The notes under the pieces are model-generated. The model saw only the letters and a program-made list of their open reading frames with translations. It was not told the DNA's origin and did not search any database. A DNA stretch of 64,000 nucleotides. Origin: Arachnopeziza araneosa. Its lineage: Eukaryota > Ascomycota > Leotiomycetes > Helotiales > Arachnopezizaceae. The translations under genes were made by a program, and so were the position numbers. Each line of letters begins with the position of its first letter. Position 1 is the stretch's first letter. The stretch covers positions 124,001-188,000 of the forward strand of contig QYAI01000012.1 of NCBI GenBank assembly GCA_003988855.1, given 5' to 3'. Positions 36,510 to 48,127 of the stretch are shown piece after piece.

Positions 36510-39500
36510 CTAAGGGTCACTAGTACTTCTAGGGGCCGGTATCCTTATCTCAGAGGCGCCTAACATCTGCCTCATCTTCTCTAGTAAGTCCTTGATCAAG
36601 AATGGCTTCACCATAACGGAGTCCTATTTTTATTAGCAAAACCCTTGACTCGGTATGAGACTCACAATTCCACTCTCAAGAGCCATTTCAATCTGCTCAG
36701 GCCTAGCATTCGCTGTCGTTGCCATAATCTCAACGTGCCTCGTGACCTTGCCTGCTTGTTGCAATTTCCGAATCTCGCGGCTACATGTGAGACCGTCCAT
36801 GATGGGCATTTCCCAATCCATTAATATGATATCAATATGCTTCTGGTCCACTCCGTCTATGTTCTCGTGCCAGGCATCACTCTGCCTTAGCGTTTCGAGT
36901 GCTTCAACACCATGATTTGCAAGGAATACAATACAGCCTCCCATTTTTAACTGACGTGCTACAACTCGCTGATTGACAAGATTGTCCTCAACTAACAACA
37001 CATGCATGTTTTTGAGATCTACAGTGAGAATATCTTTGTTGCCTGGTATAGAGGTTGAGCGCGAAGGGGGCAACGGCCTGGACCCAGTGAGTTGTCCGGC
37101 TGTTCCGGTATCTTTCTTTGTACGTCGAGACTTTATGTAGAATACGAAGGTACTCCCACGCCCGGGTTGTGATCTTACACCGATCTCTCCATTTTGTTTC
37201 TCTGCGAGCTTTTGAGAGACAAAAAGACCAAGCCCAGATCCACCGTAACGAATCGATGTTCGTTCGCTTGCTTGTTCAAAGCGATTGAAAAGCTTCATGA
37301 TATCTTCTTCTGTCATCCCAATACCAGTGTCACGGACGCTGAACGTCAGATATAAATGTTGGTCGAGGCCCCATTCGGGATTCAAGGTCAAATCGTCCAT
37401 TGAAGCCTGATTCGGTGCCCAGTGTATACTATCGGGAAATGCTTTCTTTGGTTCTGTAATGTAAGCGCCGAAAGTTACTTCTAACTCTCGCTTGCTCTCT
37501 AATTTGGTAAACTTGATTGCGTTTGTGAGCAAGTTGATCAGGATCTGTTGCACACGAGACTCGTCACACAAAACCCAATCAACACTATTGGCTGTTATGG
37601 AGAGGTCGGCTATAATCTTGACATGGATATCATGTGAAAGAGACTCTTGCTCAAACATTTTTACTGCTCGTCTGACGAGTACTGATAACTGAACAGCTCG
37701 AGGAAAAATACTAAGCATTGTATATTCCAACTTTGAGAGAGTCAGGACATCATCAACAATGCGCTTCTGATGCTTTGCACACATGAGAATTGTCCTCGCA
37801 TTCTCAACATTATTTCTGATGGCATTAGCTAACTCTAAATGTGGAACATCAATGTCTTGATATTTTGGAAACGAGTTAATAATTGCGTCAGCAAGTTGAA
37901 AAACTGCACTCAGCGGATTCCTTAGCTCATGAGAGACAAGATCAATAAATTCTTCTTGTTTCTTTTTAGCATCACTTGCTTCAGCGGCTTTTCGAGCCTC
38001 ACTTGCTTCAGCCCACTTGAATGCGGAAATATCAGTTGTAAATATCATGATCGACTTCAGCTTCTCATCTTCAACAACCCTAAACGAGTGTGCAACTACA
38101 CAGGCGGGTTCGGGATCTCCGATGGGTGGGGTGTACTTTTTCTTAAGATGAAGCTCTATAGATATACTAGGTTCTCCTTGTATTAGCCGTTCCCAGACTT
38201 CGATTGCTTTTGGTCGGTCTGCCGAAATATAAGTGTCAAGAAATGAAAGTGAGTGTTGCAACTCCTCAGCACGAGGGTGTCCGGTTAACCGGTAGTATTC
38301 ATCATTGGCCCATTCAATTGTTCCGTCAATTGAGATGTACTGCATTCCAATAGATGCATTTTCTGCCATATAACGCATTCTTATCACGCTATCCGCAAGC
38401 TGTCGTTGCAATCTCTCTTCTCGTCTTTCTGTCTCTTCAGCACTGAGTATCGAAGCGGCAATTGTTGATAGTTTCGCAGACAGATCTCGTACAAATTGAT
38501 GATGGTCGTCGTCGACATCTCTTCTTGGGTTGCTTCCAATCACGGCATAACCGAACAAACGATCAGGCCCGAGGATTGGTATTATGCTGACAAACTTGCT
38601 GGGTTCTCCAAACCCTTGCCATTCAACATTACTGAACCTTTCGTCTACTGGTACAGTGGTGTTATTCCATCGTGCTCTCCGAAGCAGAGGTACTATGCTT
38701 TCGTTTCCATTGAGATCTAAAGTTTCGACAGCCAAAGGATGGCCATCTGGGATCCCGATACGCCCCTTAAGCATCAATTTAGTGGTTCCAGGCAAACTTT
38801 CTTCATCCGCTTTATATATTAGTGTCATGGGAATGTCGCGAGTATTTGTTTCCAGAATAGGGATGATATGAAATGCCAATCTGTGGTCAGTATGGTGTGG
38901 GACCTCCATTTTATTAAGCATTATCCGCCTGCGTTCATCAATCTTTGCCTTAGTAATCTCATGAACCGCATTATAGAACCCTTCGATAGCACCCGAGCAT
39001 CCTCGTACCGGAGTAAAGTTTCCTGTGAAATAGGTCTCCTCTACGTAACCATTCCGTTCCACGAACATTTCCATTTCGTTCACCTCGGTGGCTATTCCAG
39101 TCTCTTCTGCTAAATCGAATACCGGTTTAATATGCTGCCAAAGTTCAGGGAATCCATCATAGAAAGCTTTACCCATAAGTGCTGGGTGTGCTTTAGCGGC
39201 CAAAGGGACAAAGGCTTCATTGTAGATGGCGACCCTTTCAGAACCCCTGATAAGGTTAGACGATAAGGATTATCTGGGAGGATAGAGGGTCAACCGACCA
39301 ATATAAGCAGGCTGCGCGCGAATCTGCAAAGACTGTGAAGATATGCAGGCGAAGTGCCGTGTTAAAGTGGTTCAGAGGCCCCAGATGAGTCGCAGCCCAA
39401 TCGGTGGTTTTGAAGAAGCGAACATGGTCGGTCGACGGCAGACTATCAGCCCAATTATCGCTTTCTAGTAAAGAAATAGGTCTGAGAGCCGGTTGGAGAA

Positions 39501-39582
39501 GGGGAAGGCTATGAGATGCGGTAGGGACGTTCTGCTGTTGATTCCCAAGGTCATCAGTGATTTCCTGAGGAGGGTTGGCCAT
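36510..39582 (-). CDS. Cytosolic hybrid histidine kinase (PAS, HisKA, HATPase, receiver)
   Basis: Exons 39582-39300, 39247-36666 and 36623-36510 encode 992 residues. Splice 1 joins LYW to GSERVAIYNEAFVPLA, completing a PAS-like sensor domain (about 65-210). Another PAS-like segment is at about 380-480 (ADELQHSLSFLD-like, ENASIGMQYISIDG). The H-box FIDLVSHELRNPLSA is near 527, the N-box ILINLLTNAIKFT near 663, G-box DTGIGMTEED near 733 and GGSGLGLFVS after it. The receiver domain has VLLVEDNLVNQRV near 840, phospho-acceptor Asp in ILMDWEMPIMDG near 897 and, after splice 2, the Lys in VMVKPFLIKDLL. All phosphorelay residues are present. No transmembrane helix is seen, so signals are probably intracellular. 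The final exon is supported by completion of the receiver's Lys loop and last helix. Confidence 0.92.
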
Positions 39583-40063
39583 GATGCGGTGGCTTGCTTC
39601 CCTGAAACAAGCACTGACCAAGGTTATGACGTTTCCATGCTAGAGGGCGTGATGAAGATGAGAACGAGAGAGGGTTGCAGAGGAAGAGTAGGGTGTTTAT
39701 GGAAGTGGGTGATGGTTACAGAGGGAGGAGGATACCTCGGACCGAAATTTGGGGACCAAACCAGGGCAGGCGTTAGGCTGGGAATAGCACCGGAAGGGCG
39801 ACACCTTCTCTGCATGTATGTATGACGCTATTTGTGCTACTAAAAGTAGGGGTCTGGCCCCTTCCCGAGTGGCATTGAGGGGTCCCGCCACGAATGAGTA
39901 CAGGACCCCTCATCGCCTATTTATATATTCCAAACACCACACCCCAACATTGAGTTGAAAAGGAACAGAGTGGCCTGCTTTTTCTATTGATCCCCTACTT
40001 GCGACTGCGCTCAAATGTATTCCACACATGCTGTTGCACAGCTTCGGTGCCCGCCATAATTCC
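39583..40063. other. Intergenic, 481 bp
   Basis: Promoter of the kinase gene and 3' flank of the GPI-type gene. No gene seen. Confidence 0.5.
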
Positions 40064-40881
40064 TCAATTGATCCCGACGATCAGAGAAATCAGCACCCCT
40101 ATACCGTACACGATTCTTCGATCGAGACATGATGAATGGGCGGCCGACTTCGATTTCGTCCCGGAAGGCGTCGCTGTCCCCACCCCCAGAACATTTCCCG
40201 ATGTGGCTGTTAGTAAGACAGAAGTCGTCGATGCATCACCAATCACCAGTCCAGTGACCGCAACGCTTGTAGACTTTGCCCCTGGGGTGTAAGTCATCAG
40301 AGAAGCTGAACCCGTAATGACGTGAATGGGCTTGAAGAAAGATGCGGCTTCAGTTCCCGTATATGTAAGAAACTCAGTCGTAGTGACGGGACTGTTCGGG
40401 AGAGAATCGCCAGCTAAACCAGTCGCAGCGCATGCCATGCTTGTCGTACCTTCAACATCGCACTGAAGAGTAAAGCTCCTATAAGAGAATCAGAATAGAA
40501 CCGTGTGAGTATGGACGACTGCAAGACGAGAGTAGAAGACCAGTGAACTCAAGAATCTAGTAGGGAACTTACTGGGTTAGCGTATTAGCTAGCAGCGAAG
40601 CAAACTCGAATGACACAGTTTTAGGTCCCTCGATAAGAGTGTACGGCTGCTTGAAGTCACAGACCTCTGGATCAGCACCGGAAAGACAGCCAACAAGATA
40701 CGTCGTGGCAACATTGGCTTGCTATTTCATTTGTCAACGGGACTTTCTTTGGCAGCTGCATGGAACATACTGAAGCGACAGGATATGCAGCAATGGGAAA
40801 ATTGACACCAAAGAGGTTCGCAGATGACGAGGCAAATGCCACGCCGATTAGGGTTGATCCAACAAAGTTGGAAAGAAGCAT
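40064..40881 (-). CDS. Secreted GPI-type protein of unknown function
   Basis: Exons 40881-40771, 40721-40573 and 40478-40064 give 224 residues. The N-terminus is hydrophobic (VGSTLIGVAFASSSA) and fits a signal peptide. The mature part carries Cys pairs (YLVGCLSGADPEVCDF; LQCDV; MACAATG) that could form disulfides. A Thr/Ser/Gly-rich stalk with TATPSGTKSKS precedes a C-terminal hydrophobic segment (IVYGIGVLISLIVGIN), as in GPI signals. No enzyme motif is visible. Splice phases are consistent at both introns. It is the third GPI-type surface protein in the window and not obviously similar to the other two. Confidence 0.75.
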
Positions 40882-42126
40882 CTCAGACCAAACATGAGAC
40901 CTGCGCTATCTCAATAGACGGAGGAGATGAACCAATGTCTCCTGTGGAGGGAACCTCTGGCTTTAAGCCCATGGTAACTCTCTCTTGAAAGGCCTCTGAC
41001 AATCTTAAAAACGCCCCAACCGGCCAAGTCTTACATCTGTTTAGGGACGGCGCAAAGGTAAGGCGTCTCGATAGCGGCTTCCCCACGTTTCCTCCATCAC
41101 AGAGTGTCGTTGTGACTTTCCTTGACTCGATTCAAGGCCGAGAGCGACTGGTTTCTTCTCAGCATCGAGAATCTAAAGTTGCCATTCAAACCTGCGGTTT
41201 TCAGAATGAATCTGTCTGGAGTAAAGTTTCGATGCTACATGTGGAAAGAAGCCGAAATTACGATTTGCAGCGCGCTTACCTGACTGGTCATTTGGGGTAA
41301 TTTGTCGGATCCTTGATTGCCATCGAACTCATCTCCTCTCACTCCTACACTACTTCATCATCCCCTATTTCATTCACCTTTCCGCTCATCATTTTATGAA
41401 TAGTTGACCTCCATGCAGCGCATCTCTTGGTAGTAAAGAGGTAATGAAGCGCCCCGACGTCCGGCCTTTCCCAAACGTGTCGAGTGACATGGATGAGAGT
41501 GAGCCCTCCGTCCAACTAAGCGATACGAAGTGTGTTCAAGCTGACAAACTTCATCTCAAATTGGTCTCTCAGTCAAATCTAAGATGCATTCCTCCGATGA
41601 ATGATGAAGAGACTTGCAGCTTGGGCTGTTTCGAGAATACCTTTCAGAGGGTTGCTTATAGCGAGGCCAACGCCTCGAACCTTATTTTCAAGTCACTTGC
41701 TACCATGACGAATTTTGTCTCTCTCGGCCAATTCAAGTGTTCATTCGCTATGCAAGTACTTGCTTGGCGTAATACGGGCTCTCCAGCTGGGAAATAAGTG
41801 GCGGACCGCCATAGGAAGAACAAAAAGAATTATTAAAACAGTCACAAACTTAAGAATAAATCTCAGTAAGAGCTAAGTAATATTGATTTCGAGGGGTTTT
41901 CCTTCCCCAATTACGCGTGTTTTGTTTGAGATGTGGTGTTGGCTTAAGAGTCTCAATCCGCCATTTATTTCTCGAGTGGAGAGTACGGGTACGTGGCGCA
42001 GGCTGACCACTTCGCGCTAATCTCTGCTTACTTTCCACATCATCTTATCTCACCTTTCCATCTCTTCTCTCTCTAGTGTTACACATGTTGTATTCCAGTA
42101 CTTGCACGCTGATCTAAATCCTCAAT
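40882..42126. other. Intergenic, 1.25 kb, with one weak ORF
   Basis: Divergent promoters of the GPI-type gene and the acyltransferase gene. Contains only the doubtful ORF 41444-41797. Confidence 0.4.
41444..41797 (+). CDS. Doubtful ORF, 117 codons
   Basis: An ATG-initiated open frame without introns (MKRPDVRPFPNVSSDMDE...). It has several Cys residues but no motif, signal peptide or membrane segment. It lies in the promoter region of the acyltransferase gene. It may be chance; I see no positive evidence beyond length and the ATG. Confidence 0.2.
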   Translation: MKRPDVRPFPNVSSDMDESEPSVQLSDTKCVQADKLHLKLVSQSNLRCIPPMNDEETCSLGCFENTFQRVAYSEANASNLIFKSLATMTNFVSLGQFKCSFAMQVLAWRNTGSPAGK

Positions 42127-43604
42127 ATGGTCGACAATTTAGACGGCTTCAGTACCGTTCCAGCAATCATAGGAGGAGCGGCCCTGATCACTCTCACTCT
42201 AGGCTTCACTTCTCCGTCTTCAATTATTCGTCCCGCTATCCTTCCGGTCTTGTTGATATTTGCCTATATCACCCTTACCGATGTCAAACATTTCGCGCCA
42301 AAGGCTTATACCGAAACGTTAGGTTCACTTGGAATGGCTTTTACTTGCCAATACATTGAGACCGGGTTACTAAGCAAGTGGAGTTATGAGGCCGAGGGAC
42401 CAACTTCTCAACTTTCCAAGAAAACAATGAGCATCAATCGGAAGGCGAAGAGCGAGAGCAAACGGTTTAAAGATAATGAATTTCTTGCGCGACTCAAATT
42501 CGGATGGACCTGTTTGGTCTCCAACCGACAAGCTGGTACGCCGTACCAAGCAAAAGGCGTGCCACCATTCTCTTCCTCAGATCCCAATTATGTTCCATCT
42601 CGGAAAGCCTTCGTGATCAAGAGCATATCATTACTTTGTGCCTCTTATTTGATCATAGACTTCATTCAATCTCAACCACAACCACCAAATGTTTCTGAGA
42701 TGTTTGATCCCTCAAAAGCTCCCGTTGTCCCATTAGTTCTCGGGGCTACATTTGAAGATGCCATCCTCAAGATAGTTTCCTCGGCAATTACTTGGCTTAT
42801 GGTTTATTGCATTCTAGTATGCCTATATTATTCTATGGCCCTTCCAGTTGTCGCTCTTGGCCTTTCCTCTCCCAAATCATGGCCTCCTTGGAACGACTCG
42901 ATATCAGAAGCTTACACTGTGCGTGGGTTCTGGGGGTAAGTCCTTCTTACTGACGAATGCTTAATGCCCGTTAACAAATGGCAGCAAATTTTGGCATCAA
43001 GGAGTAAGGCTTGTTCTCCTCCCCCTTTATTTTGAGGATGAATGCTTGGAAGCAGGAGTTGTCGCCGAAGCGCTCTTGCCTGTACACAAGTTTTACTCAC
43101 TCGGCTTCTCAGCTTCGACTTACGTGTTTGGAATAGACAGAATCTCAACTAACTTATTCATAGACCCGCAGACTATTTTCAAACCCTAGCATCTACTTCA
43201 CAGATCACGTCTTGCACCTCCCACACGGTGCTTTTTCACGCTACACGAAGATTTTTCTCACTTTTTTCCTTTCCGGCGTGTTCCACGTCCTCACAGAATA
43301 CGCAGCCGGAATGTCGATTCTCGGTTCTGGGGCCTTGAAATTCTTTTTGCTGCAAGCTGTTGGAATCCTGTTGGAAGACAGCGTCCAAGCGCTGTGGCGG
43401 ATGGCCAGCCGAGAGAACATAACAAAGGAAGGAGATAAGGTTCGGGTATGGAAGAAGGTGGCGGGCTGGTGCTGGATGGGTTTCTTTCTCCTGTTCTGGA
43501 CGAGTCCTATCTGGTTTTGGCCAAAGATAGCGGCTTCGACTGAATCGAAGGACGAGAAGCTGGCACCGATCAGTGTGTTTGACATGATCTTGAAGAAAGG
43601 ATGA
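42127..43604 (+). CDS. MBOAT/wax-synthase-type membrane acyltransferase
   Basis: Exons 42127-42935, 42985-43003 (19 nt) and 43164-43604 encode 422 residues. Several hydrophobic helices are seen (AIIGGAALITLTLGF, AILPVLLIFAYITL, IITWLMVYCILVCLYY-like, IFLTFFLSGVFHVLTEYA, KFFLLQAVGILLED, WCWMGFFLLFWTSPIWFW). The conserved FWGKFWHQ motif is completed only by splicing in the tiny second exon. The family's active-site His is probably that of SGVFHVL. In fungi such proteins include TRI7-type O-acetyltransferases that acetylate sesquiterpenes or other metabolites in the ER membrane; the substrate here is unknown. The third exon starts TRRLFSNPSIYF after a 160-nt intron, long for this genome. Confidence 0.85.
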
Positions 43605-44178
43605 AGCGCTGCCGTCGGTACGATTCTCGTAATAATACGATTCGGTGGTTTGAAGAAGGTGGGAAGCACGGAGCCGGTTTTCTAACTTGAGCACTGGCTT
43701 CAACAGGAACAATTTATATGTTTCATACCCGTGTATTATCAAGACCTTTTACGTTGTTACGGTAATACGGCAAACCAAAGCCGGCAGACGCGGGAGTTAA
43801 AACAAGCTTTGGGCTGGCATTTATCCCGAGCAGGCATTTGTTGATTGGTGCCCAGGCTGCTGATTAATTTACGTCGTCGGGCTGGTCCCCCCGGAGGAAA
43901 GTGCGCCCTCATACGAGTCTGACAACAAGGTCTGGAGGGCGGCTGCCTTATCGGTATCCACTCAACTTGTTCGAGTCGCAGAATTGGTCGAGCGTTTTGG
44001 AAGCTACGAGGATCTTCTCCCGAATAGGTAGGTATGTAACGTCGCTTCTCGTCGGTGATCAGTCACATCCATAAGCATCCCATATTCCCTCGTTGTTTGA
44101 TTTTGATTCTCCATCTTTTTCTTTCATCGCATCGTCAGTTTCCAGGCTCAATTCTCGCCACTCCTCTCAGTCCTCATC
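43605..44178. other. Intergenic, 574 bp
   Basis: 3' flank of the acyltransferase gene and promoter with pyrimidine-rich leader of the permease gene. No gene seen. Confidence 0.5.
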
Positions 44179-46221
44179 ATGGAAGAGAAAGCACCAGTTC
44201 CATACTCGGACTCTCCAAGTTCGCAGGATGTTGCCCGTCCGAGCAATCCGCCGTTGAGCACTTATATCAAACCTCAGGGTCGCAAGCCTCATGATCCAGA
44301 TATCAGGTTCGAGGAGTATTACTACTATGCTCAGAGAACGAGAGAGGAGGAAAAGTCGTACGAGTCGCCCGGCACCAATTGGAAAGAGATCTTGCTTCGG
44401 AAGAAAGTCGAGCATGAAAAGGAACCCACTGCAAATTCGACACAACTTGTGGGGGCGGATTTTGAAAATAGCGCACGCAGACTCGAGATCTCGGACGAAG
44501 AATGGACAAATGCAAGTCGCGCCTTTAGGACGGCGTCTTGGGGTGCTTGTAAGTCTTTCAACCAAGTTAAATTCAGAACAGGACTTTGTCCGGCGTGATC
44601 TAAGCAGCAGCCTCTCGGCCAAATCCTTCGCCTGTGATTAAGGCTAATATTGAGAAGGCTTCTACTTGATCACTACAGATATCCTTGGGCCTTATGGTGT
44701 AGGCTTTGCAATGGGCACCCTTGGTTGGGGGCCAGGTGATTTTCTCTGACGCTGGCCGGACGTCACTCGCTAATGAGGACTCAAGGAATTGCTTTCTATA
44801 CCATCTTCGGTTTCTTTGCGGGATACTCAGGATACCTCATCTGGCGCGTTTTTCTCGGCGTTGACAGCTACGAGTTCCCAGCAAGGAACTATGGCGACCT
44901 TGGATTCAGAACCTGGGGCACCACGGCTCGTTACGTGACCAACATAATGCAAGCTCTTGGACTCCTCCTCCTTCTTGGCCAGGTTACCATCCAATTCGGC
45001 GAGAATATCTCTCAGATGTCCAAGTTCAGGCTATGTTACGTGGTTTGTCCTGTGTTGTTTGTGGTTGCTGGATTCTTCCTCACGCAAATCCGTACCCTCA
45101 AAGCCTATGGATGGGTCGCAAACCTTGCAGTATGGACCAATCTACTGGCCATCTTTATCACGATGGGTGTCATGGCACATTCAGAACCAAACTTCGCCAT
45201 TTCTGTCTTGGGCTCAGCTGGCAGTGCTGTAGACCCTGACAGTATCAAACCAGATGCAGATGGAAACTACCCGCCCATACGGCACTACGGCGGACTTCCA
45301 CCAAACGGCCTTGTCGGGTCAATCAATGGTTTGCTCTCTGGAGTGTTAGCATATGCTGGTGCCCAGCTTTTCGTGGAATTTCTTGCTGAGATGAAGCGGC
45401 CCCGTGACTTCCTCAAAGCCATGTGGGGAGCTCAATTCTTCATCTATTCGGTTTACCTGATCTACGGATGTTACGTGTATCACTTCCAAGGGCAGTACAG
45501 CTTCAACCCAAGCTATCAGGGAGTCAGCATCTATGGCTGGCAAACGGTAGGGAACGCTATCACTCTGATCGCTGCCCTCATCGCTGCCGGCCTCTATGGA
45601 AACATTGGTATCAAAGTCCTCTACAACAACATCCTTGTAGATATCTTCCACGCCCCTCCCATGTTCACAAGAACCGGCAAGATCATCTACGCCGCTCTCG
45701 TTCCTCTCTGGTGGACAATAGCCTTTATCATCGCAGCCGCCATCCCAGGTAAGTTTCCCCAACCAAAACACTTTTTCAAATAAAAAGCTAAACCCAGCAA
45801 AGACTACTTCGGTTTCGTATCCATCATCTCCGCATCCATGCTCTTGAATCTAACATACACGCTCCCACCCTTCTTCGCTCTCGGCTTCGACATCCAGAAG
45901 AACGCTCTCCGCGCCGAACAGGGCGAAGGTTTCAACCCTTCCACCGGAGAGGTCGTGCGGCTCTCAAATCCCCTCCAGAGGTGGATCCGTGGTTACTTTG
46001 CCGGTGGCATCTTCCAGGTCGCCATCAACATCTGGCACACCATCTATTTCTTGGCGTCGCTGTCCATGTGCGGTCTGGGCATGTATGCTGCCATTGAGGG
46101 TACGTTTACTTGATCGTGTATTGAGACTGGTACTGACTGCTCTGTAGGGATGATCACGGCGTTTAAGAATCCGCAACTCACTTCTTTCTCTTGCCGCTCA
46201 CCACTAAATTTGAATGCTTAG
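44179..46221 (+). CDS. Amino-acid transporter (AAAP/Aa_trans family)
   Basis: Exons 44179-44548, 44679-44735, 44786-45748, 45803-46099 and 46148-46221 give 586 residues. A polar cytosolic N-terminus of about 120 residues precedes about ten membrane helices (GPYGVGFAMGTLGWGPG, YTIFGFFAGYSGYLIW, IMQALGLLLLLGQV, YVVCPVLFVVAGFFL, ANLAVWTNLLAIFITMGVM, GSINGLLSGVLAYAGAQLF, FFIYSVYLIYGCYVY, AITLIAALIAAGLYGNI, IIYAALVPLWWTIAFI, ISASMLLNLTYTLPPFFAL). The loop FLAEMKRPRDFLKAMW is typical of this family in fungi. It probably transports neutral amino acids across the plasma membrane; substrate is inferred. The C-terminus SFSCRSPLNLNA ends just after the last helix. The 57-nt exon 2 is fixed by reading frame. 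Confidence 0.88.
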
Positions 46222-47188
46222 TGAGTATGATAGATAGTGGACGATTATATTTGTCGCTTCTATAGGGGTAGATTAAGCGATTGTTAGGTTGTGATATTGA
46301 CCTTGACTGTCATATTGTCGTCGTATCTATTTACTTCCGTACTCGATATAACTTGAAAGTTCCAAGATATTTACTTAATTTACATCTGTCAACAAGTGAA
46401 TAGTCACAATCTCGTCTTGGAAAGGATGCATTTGATCATAAATTCACTACATCCCTTATCAATTAACTCCTACTCACTTTCTCGCTCTCAAGCCCTCGAT
46501 AAAAACTCGACGCTCGTTGATCTCGTACCCACACGGAGCTGCAAGCGTGCCTCGCCAGTGCACGGCAACGCGGTCCATGAACAGTCATCGCGTGTGAGCC
46601 GGGGAAGATCTCAGCACAGGGCATGAATGACGCTGTGCTCACTATGAGATCGGGGGATAGTTCAGTGCGCGAGAAGAGAGTGGGAAGTTGATGAGCAGAG
46701 CCGGCTTCGATATTTGCAGATACAACGGCGTCGACTCCGCCCTCGTCTACATCCATAACAAATTTGACGGCGACAGCGACAGCACGTTCATCACAGGGCC
46801 CTGCTACCACAGTGAGTGGTGCCGACAGCTTTTCTGGGAGCGCCTCCGCCTCCGCCTCCAGCTCGACGACGGAGACATCCTGGAGCGAGGCCCTCTCGCG
46901 CGGCTGGCTGGTCTCGCTTCGTTCTTGGCAGCGGTCTTGTCTACGGGATAAGCGAGAAAACAATGGGCTCTCGCGAGGAAGGGATTTTGTTACATGGGCA
47001 TCCAAGCACGAGTGTCACTGCATACGGAGGAGAGACTATAAGGTGGAGAATCTTGAGATTAGAAAGCAGGCCGTGCAGCGTAACTATGCTCCCCAATGAG
47101 CAGCTGATCCCCAAAACTCCCGCTCGCTAAATCCAACTAGAAGATGAAAACGAAAACTCGGAATCGAAGCAAGAAGATGAGAGAGGTT
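46222..47188. other. Intergenic, 967 bp, GC-rich centre
   Basis: Convergent 3' flanks of the permease and C2H2 genes. A GC-rich block at about 46680-46930 is open in several frames (up to 180 codons) without ATG or motifs. No gene is called. Confidence 0.4.
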
Positions 47189-47968
47189 TCAGGGCGCGGC
47201 CCGCTCCGTCCCGTGCACCTTTCTCTGGTGCCGCACCAGGTGGTCCCGCCTCTTGAACACGACGCCCGCCTGCTGGCAGGCGCGCGCCCCGCACGGGAAC
47301 CGCGCAGCCAGCAGCAGTGGCTGCGCGATGGCGCTCTCGGGGTGCTGGGCCGTGACATGGCGGTGCATGTCCCGCTTGGTGGATTGGCACTTCCCGCACC
47401 CTGGCACGGGGCACGGGATCGGCTTGAGGTGCTGGCGAGCGTGTCGGCTAGAGGGGAGGTGAGATTGGGGAGTGTGTATTGGGGGAGGGGGGGCTTACTT
47501 GAGGTCACACTTTCGGCTGAAGATTGAGGGGCAGTCGGGGCAGGCGTATCGATGAAGGGGCGCGGATACTGGTTGTTGGCCTGGCTTCGGGGCGATCTTG
47601 ATGGGTGAGGTTGTTCGTCGAGACGATGGTTGAGAAGAGGTTGGGGATGAGTTGGAGGATTGTGATGTCGGGGTGGGTGATAGTGTGGAAGCAGAGGCCG
47701 AGCCAGGCCAAGAGGTTAATGGAGAAGCGTTAAGATGTTGTGGGTATTCTGACGGTTCCTCATCTTGATCTGTGTTGATCCAAGGGTTGAGGTCAAAGTC
47801 ATCGGCAGTATTTGTTTCCATCCAAGCCATATTTGAAGCAGAGTGCATGTTTGTTGCGGTAGTGTTTCGGATGATGGCCCATTCATATTCGAATTGGTCC
47901 CAATCCCAATCAAAGTTGGGGATCATTGTGTCTGAGCGGTCTTGCGGGACAAGAGTGCCACGCTCCAT
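47189..47968 (-). CDS. C2H2 zinc-finger protein
   Basis: Exons 47968-47499 and 47447-47189 encode 242 residues. The first half is acidic and Trp/Asn-rich (FDWDWDQFEYEWAII), then Ser/Thr/Pro-rich, resembling an activation region. Three fingers follow: C-x2-C-x12-H-x3-H at about 142-164 (CPDCPSIFSRKCDL, NRHARQH), which the intron interrupts; C-x4-C-x8-H-x4/5-H at about 172-193 (CPVPGCGKCQSTKRD, MHRHVTAQH); and a wider third at about 208-236 (FPCGARACQQAGVVFKR, HLVRHQRKVH). It ends soon after the third finger. It is likely a nuclear DNA-binding regulator with unknown targets. The splice acceptor CTCTAG at 47448 is required to restore the first finger's histidines. Confidence 0.85.
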
Positions 47969-48127
47969 GTTTGTTTTGGGCTCCTTGAGCCAGGTTTTGG
48001 TTTTGGTGCGTGTTGGATGTTTGAGTTATCTTGAGTAACTCGACAAGTTGTTGGTGTATTCAAGGGTAAAGATAAATGTCGAGTTCAACCTTTTACTGAC
48101 ATGCTGAGGTCATAGGGGTGTATTATT

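Noticed and set aside
43236..43742. 142- and 168-codon minus-strand frames
   Set aside because: They lie opposite the last exon of the MBOAT acyltransferase and show no motif.
46463..47005. 180-codon minus-strand frame
   Set aside because: Begins without ATG in a GC-rich block that is open in several frames at once; no motif or splice support.
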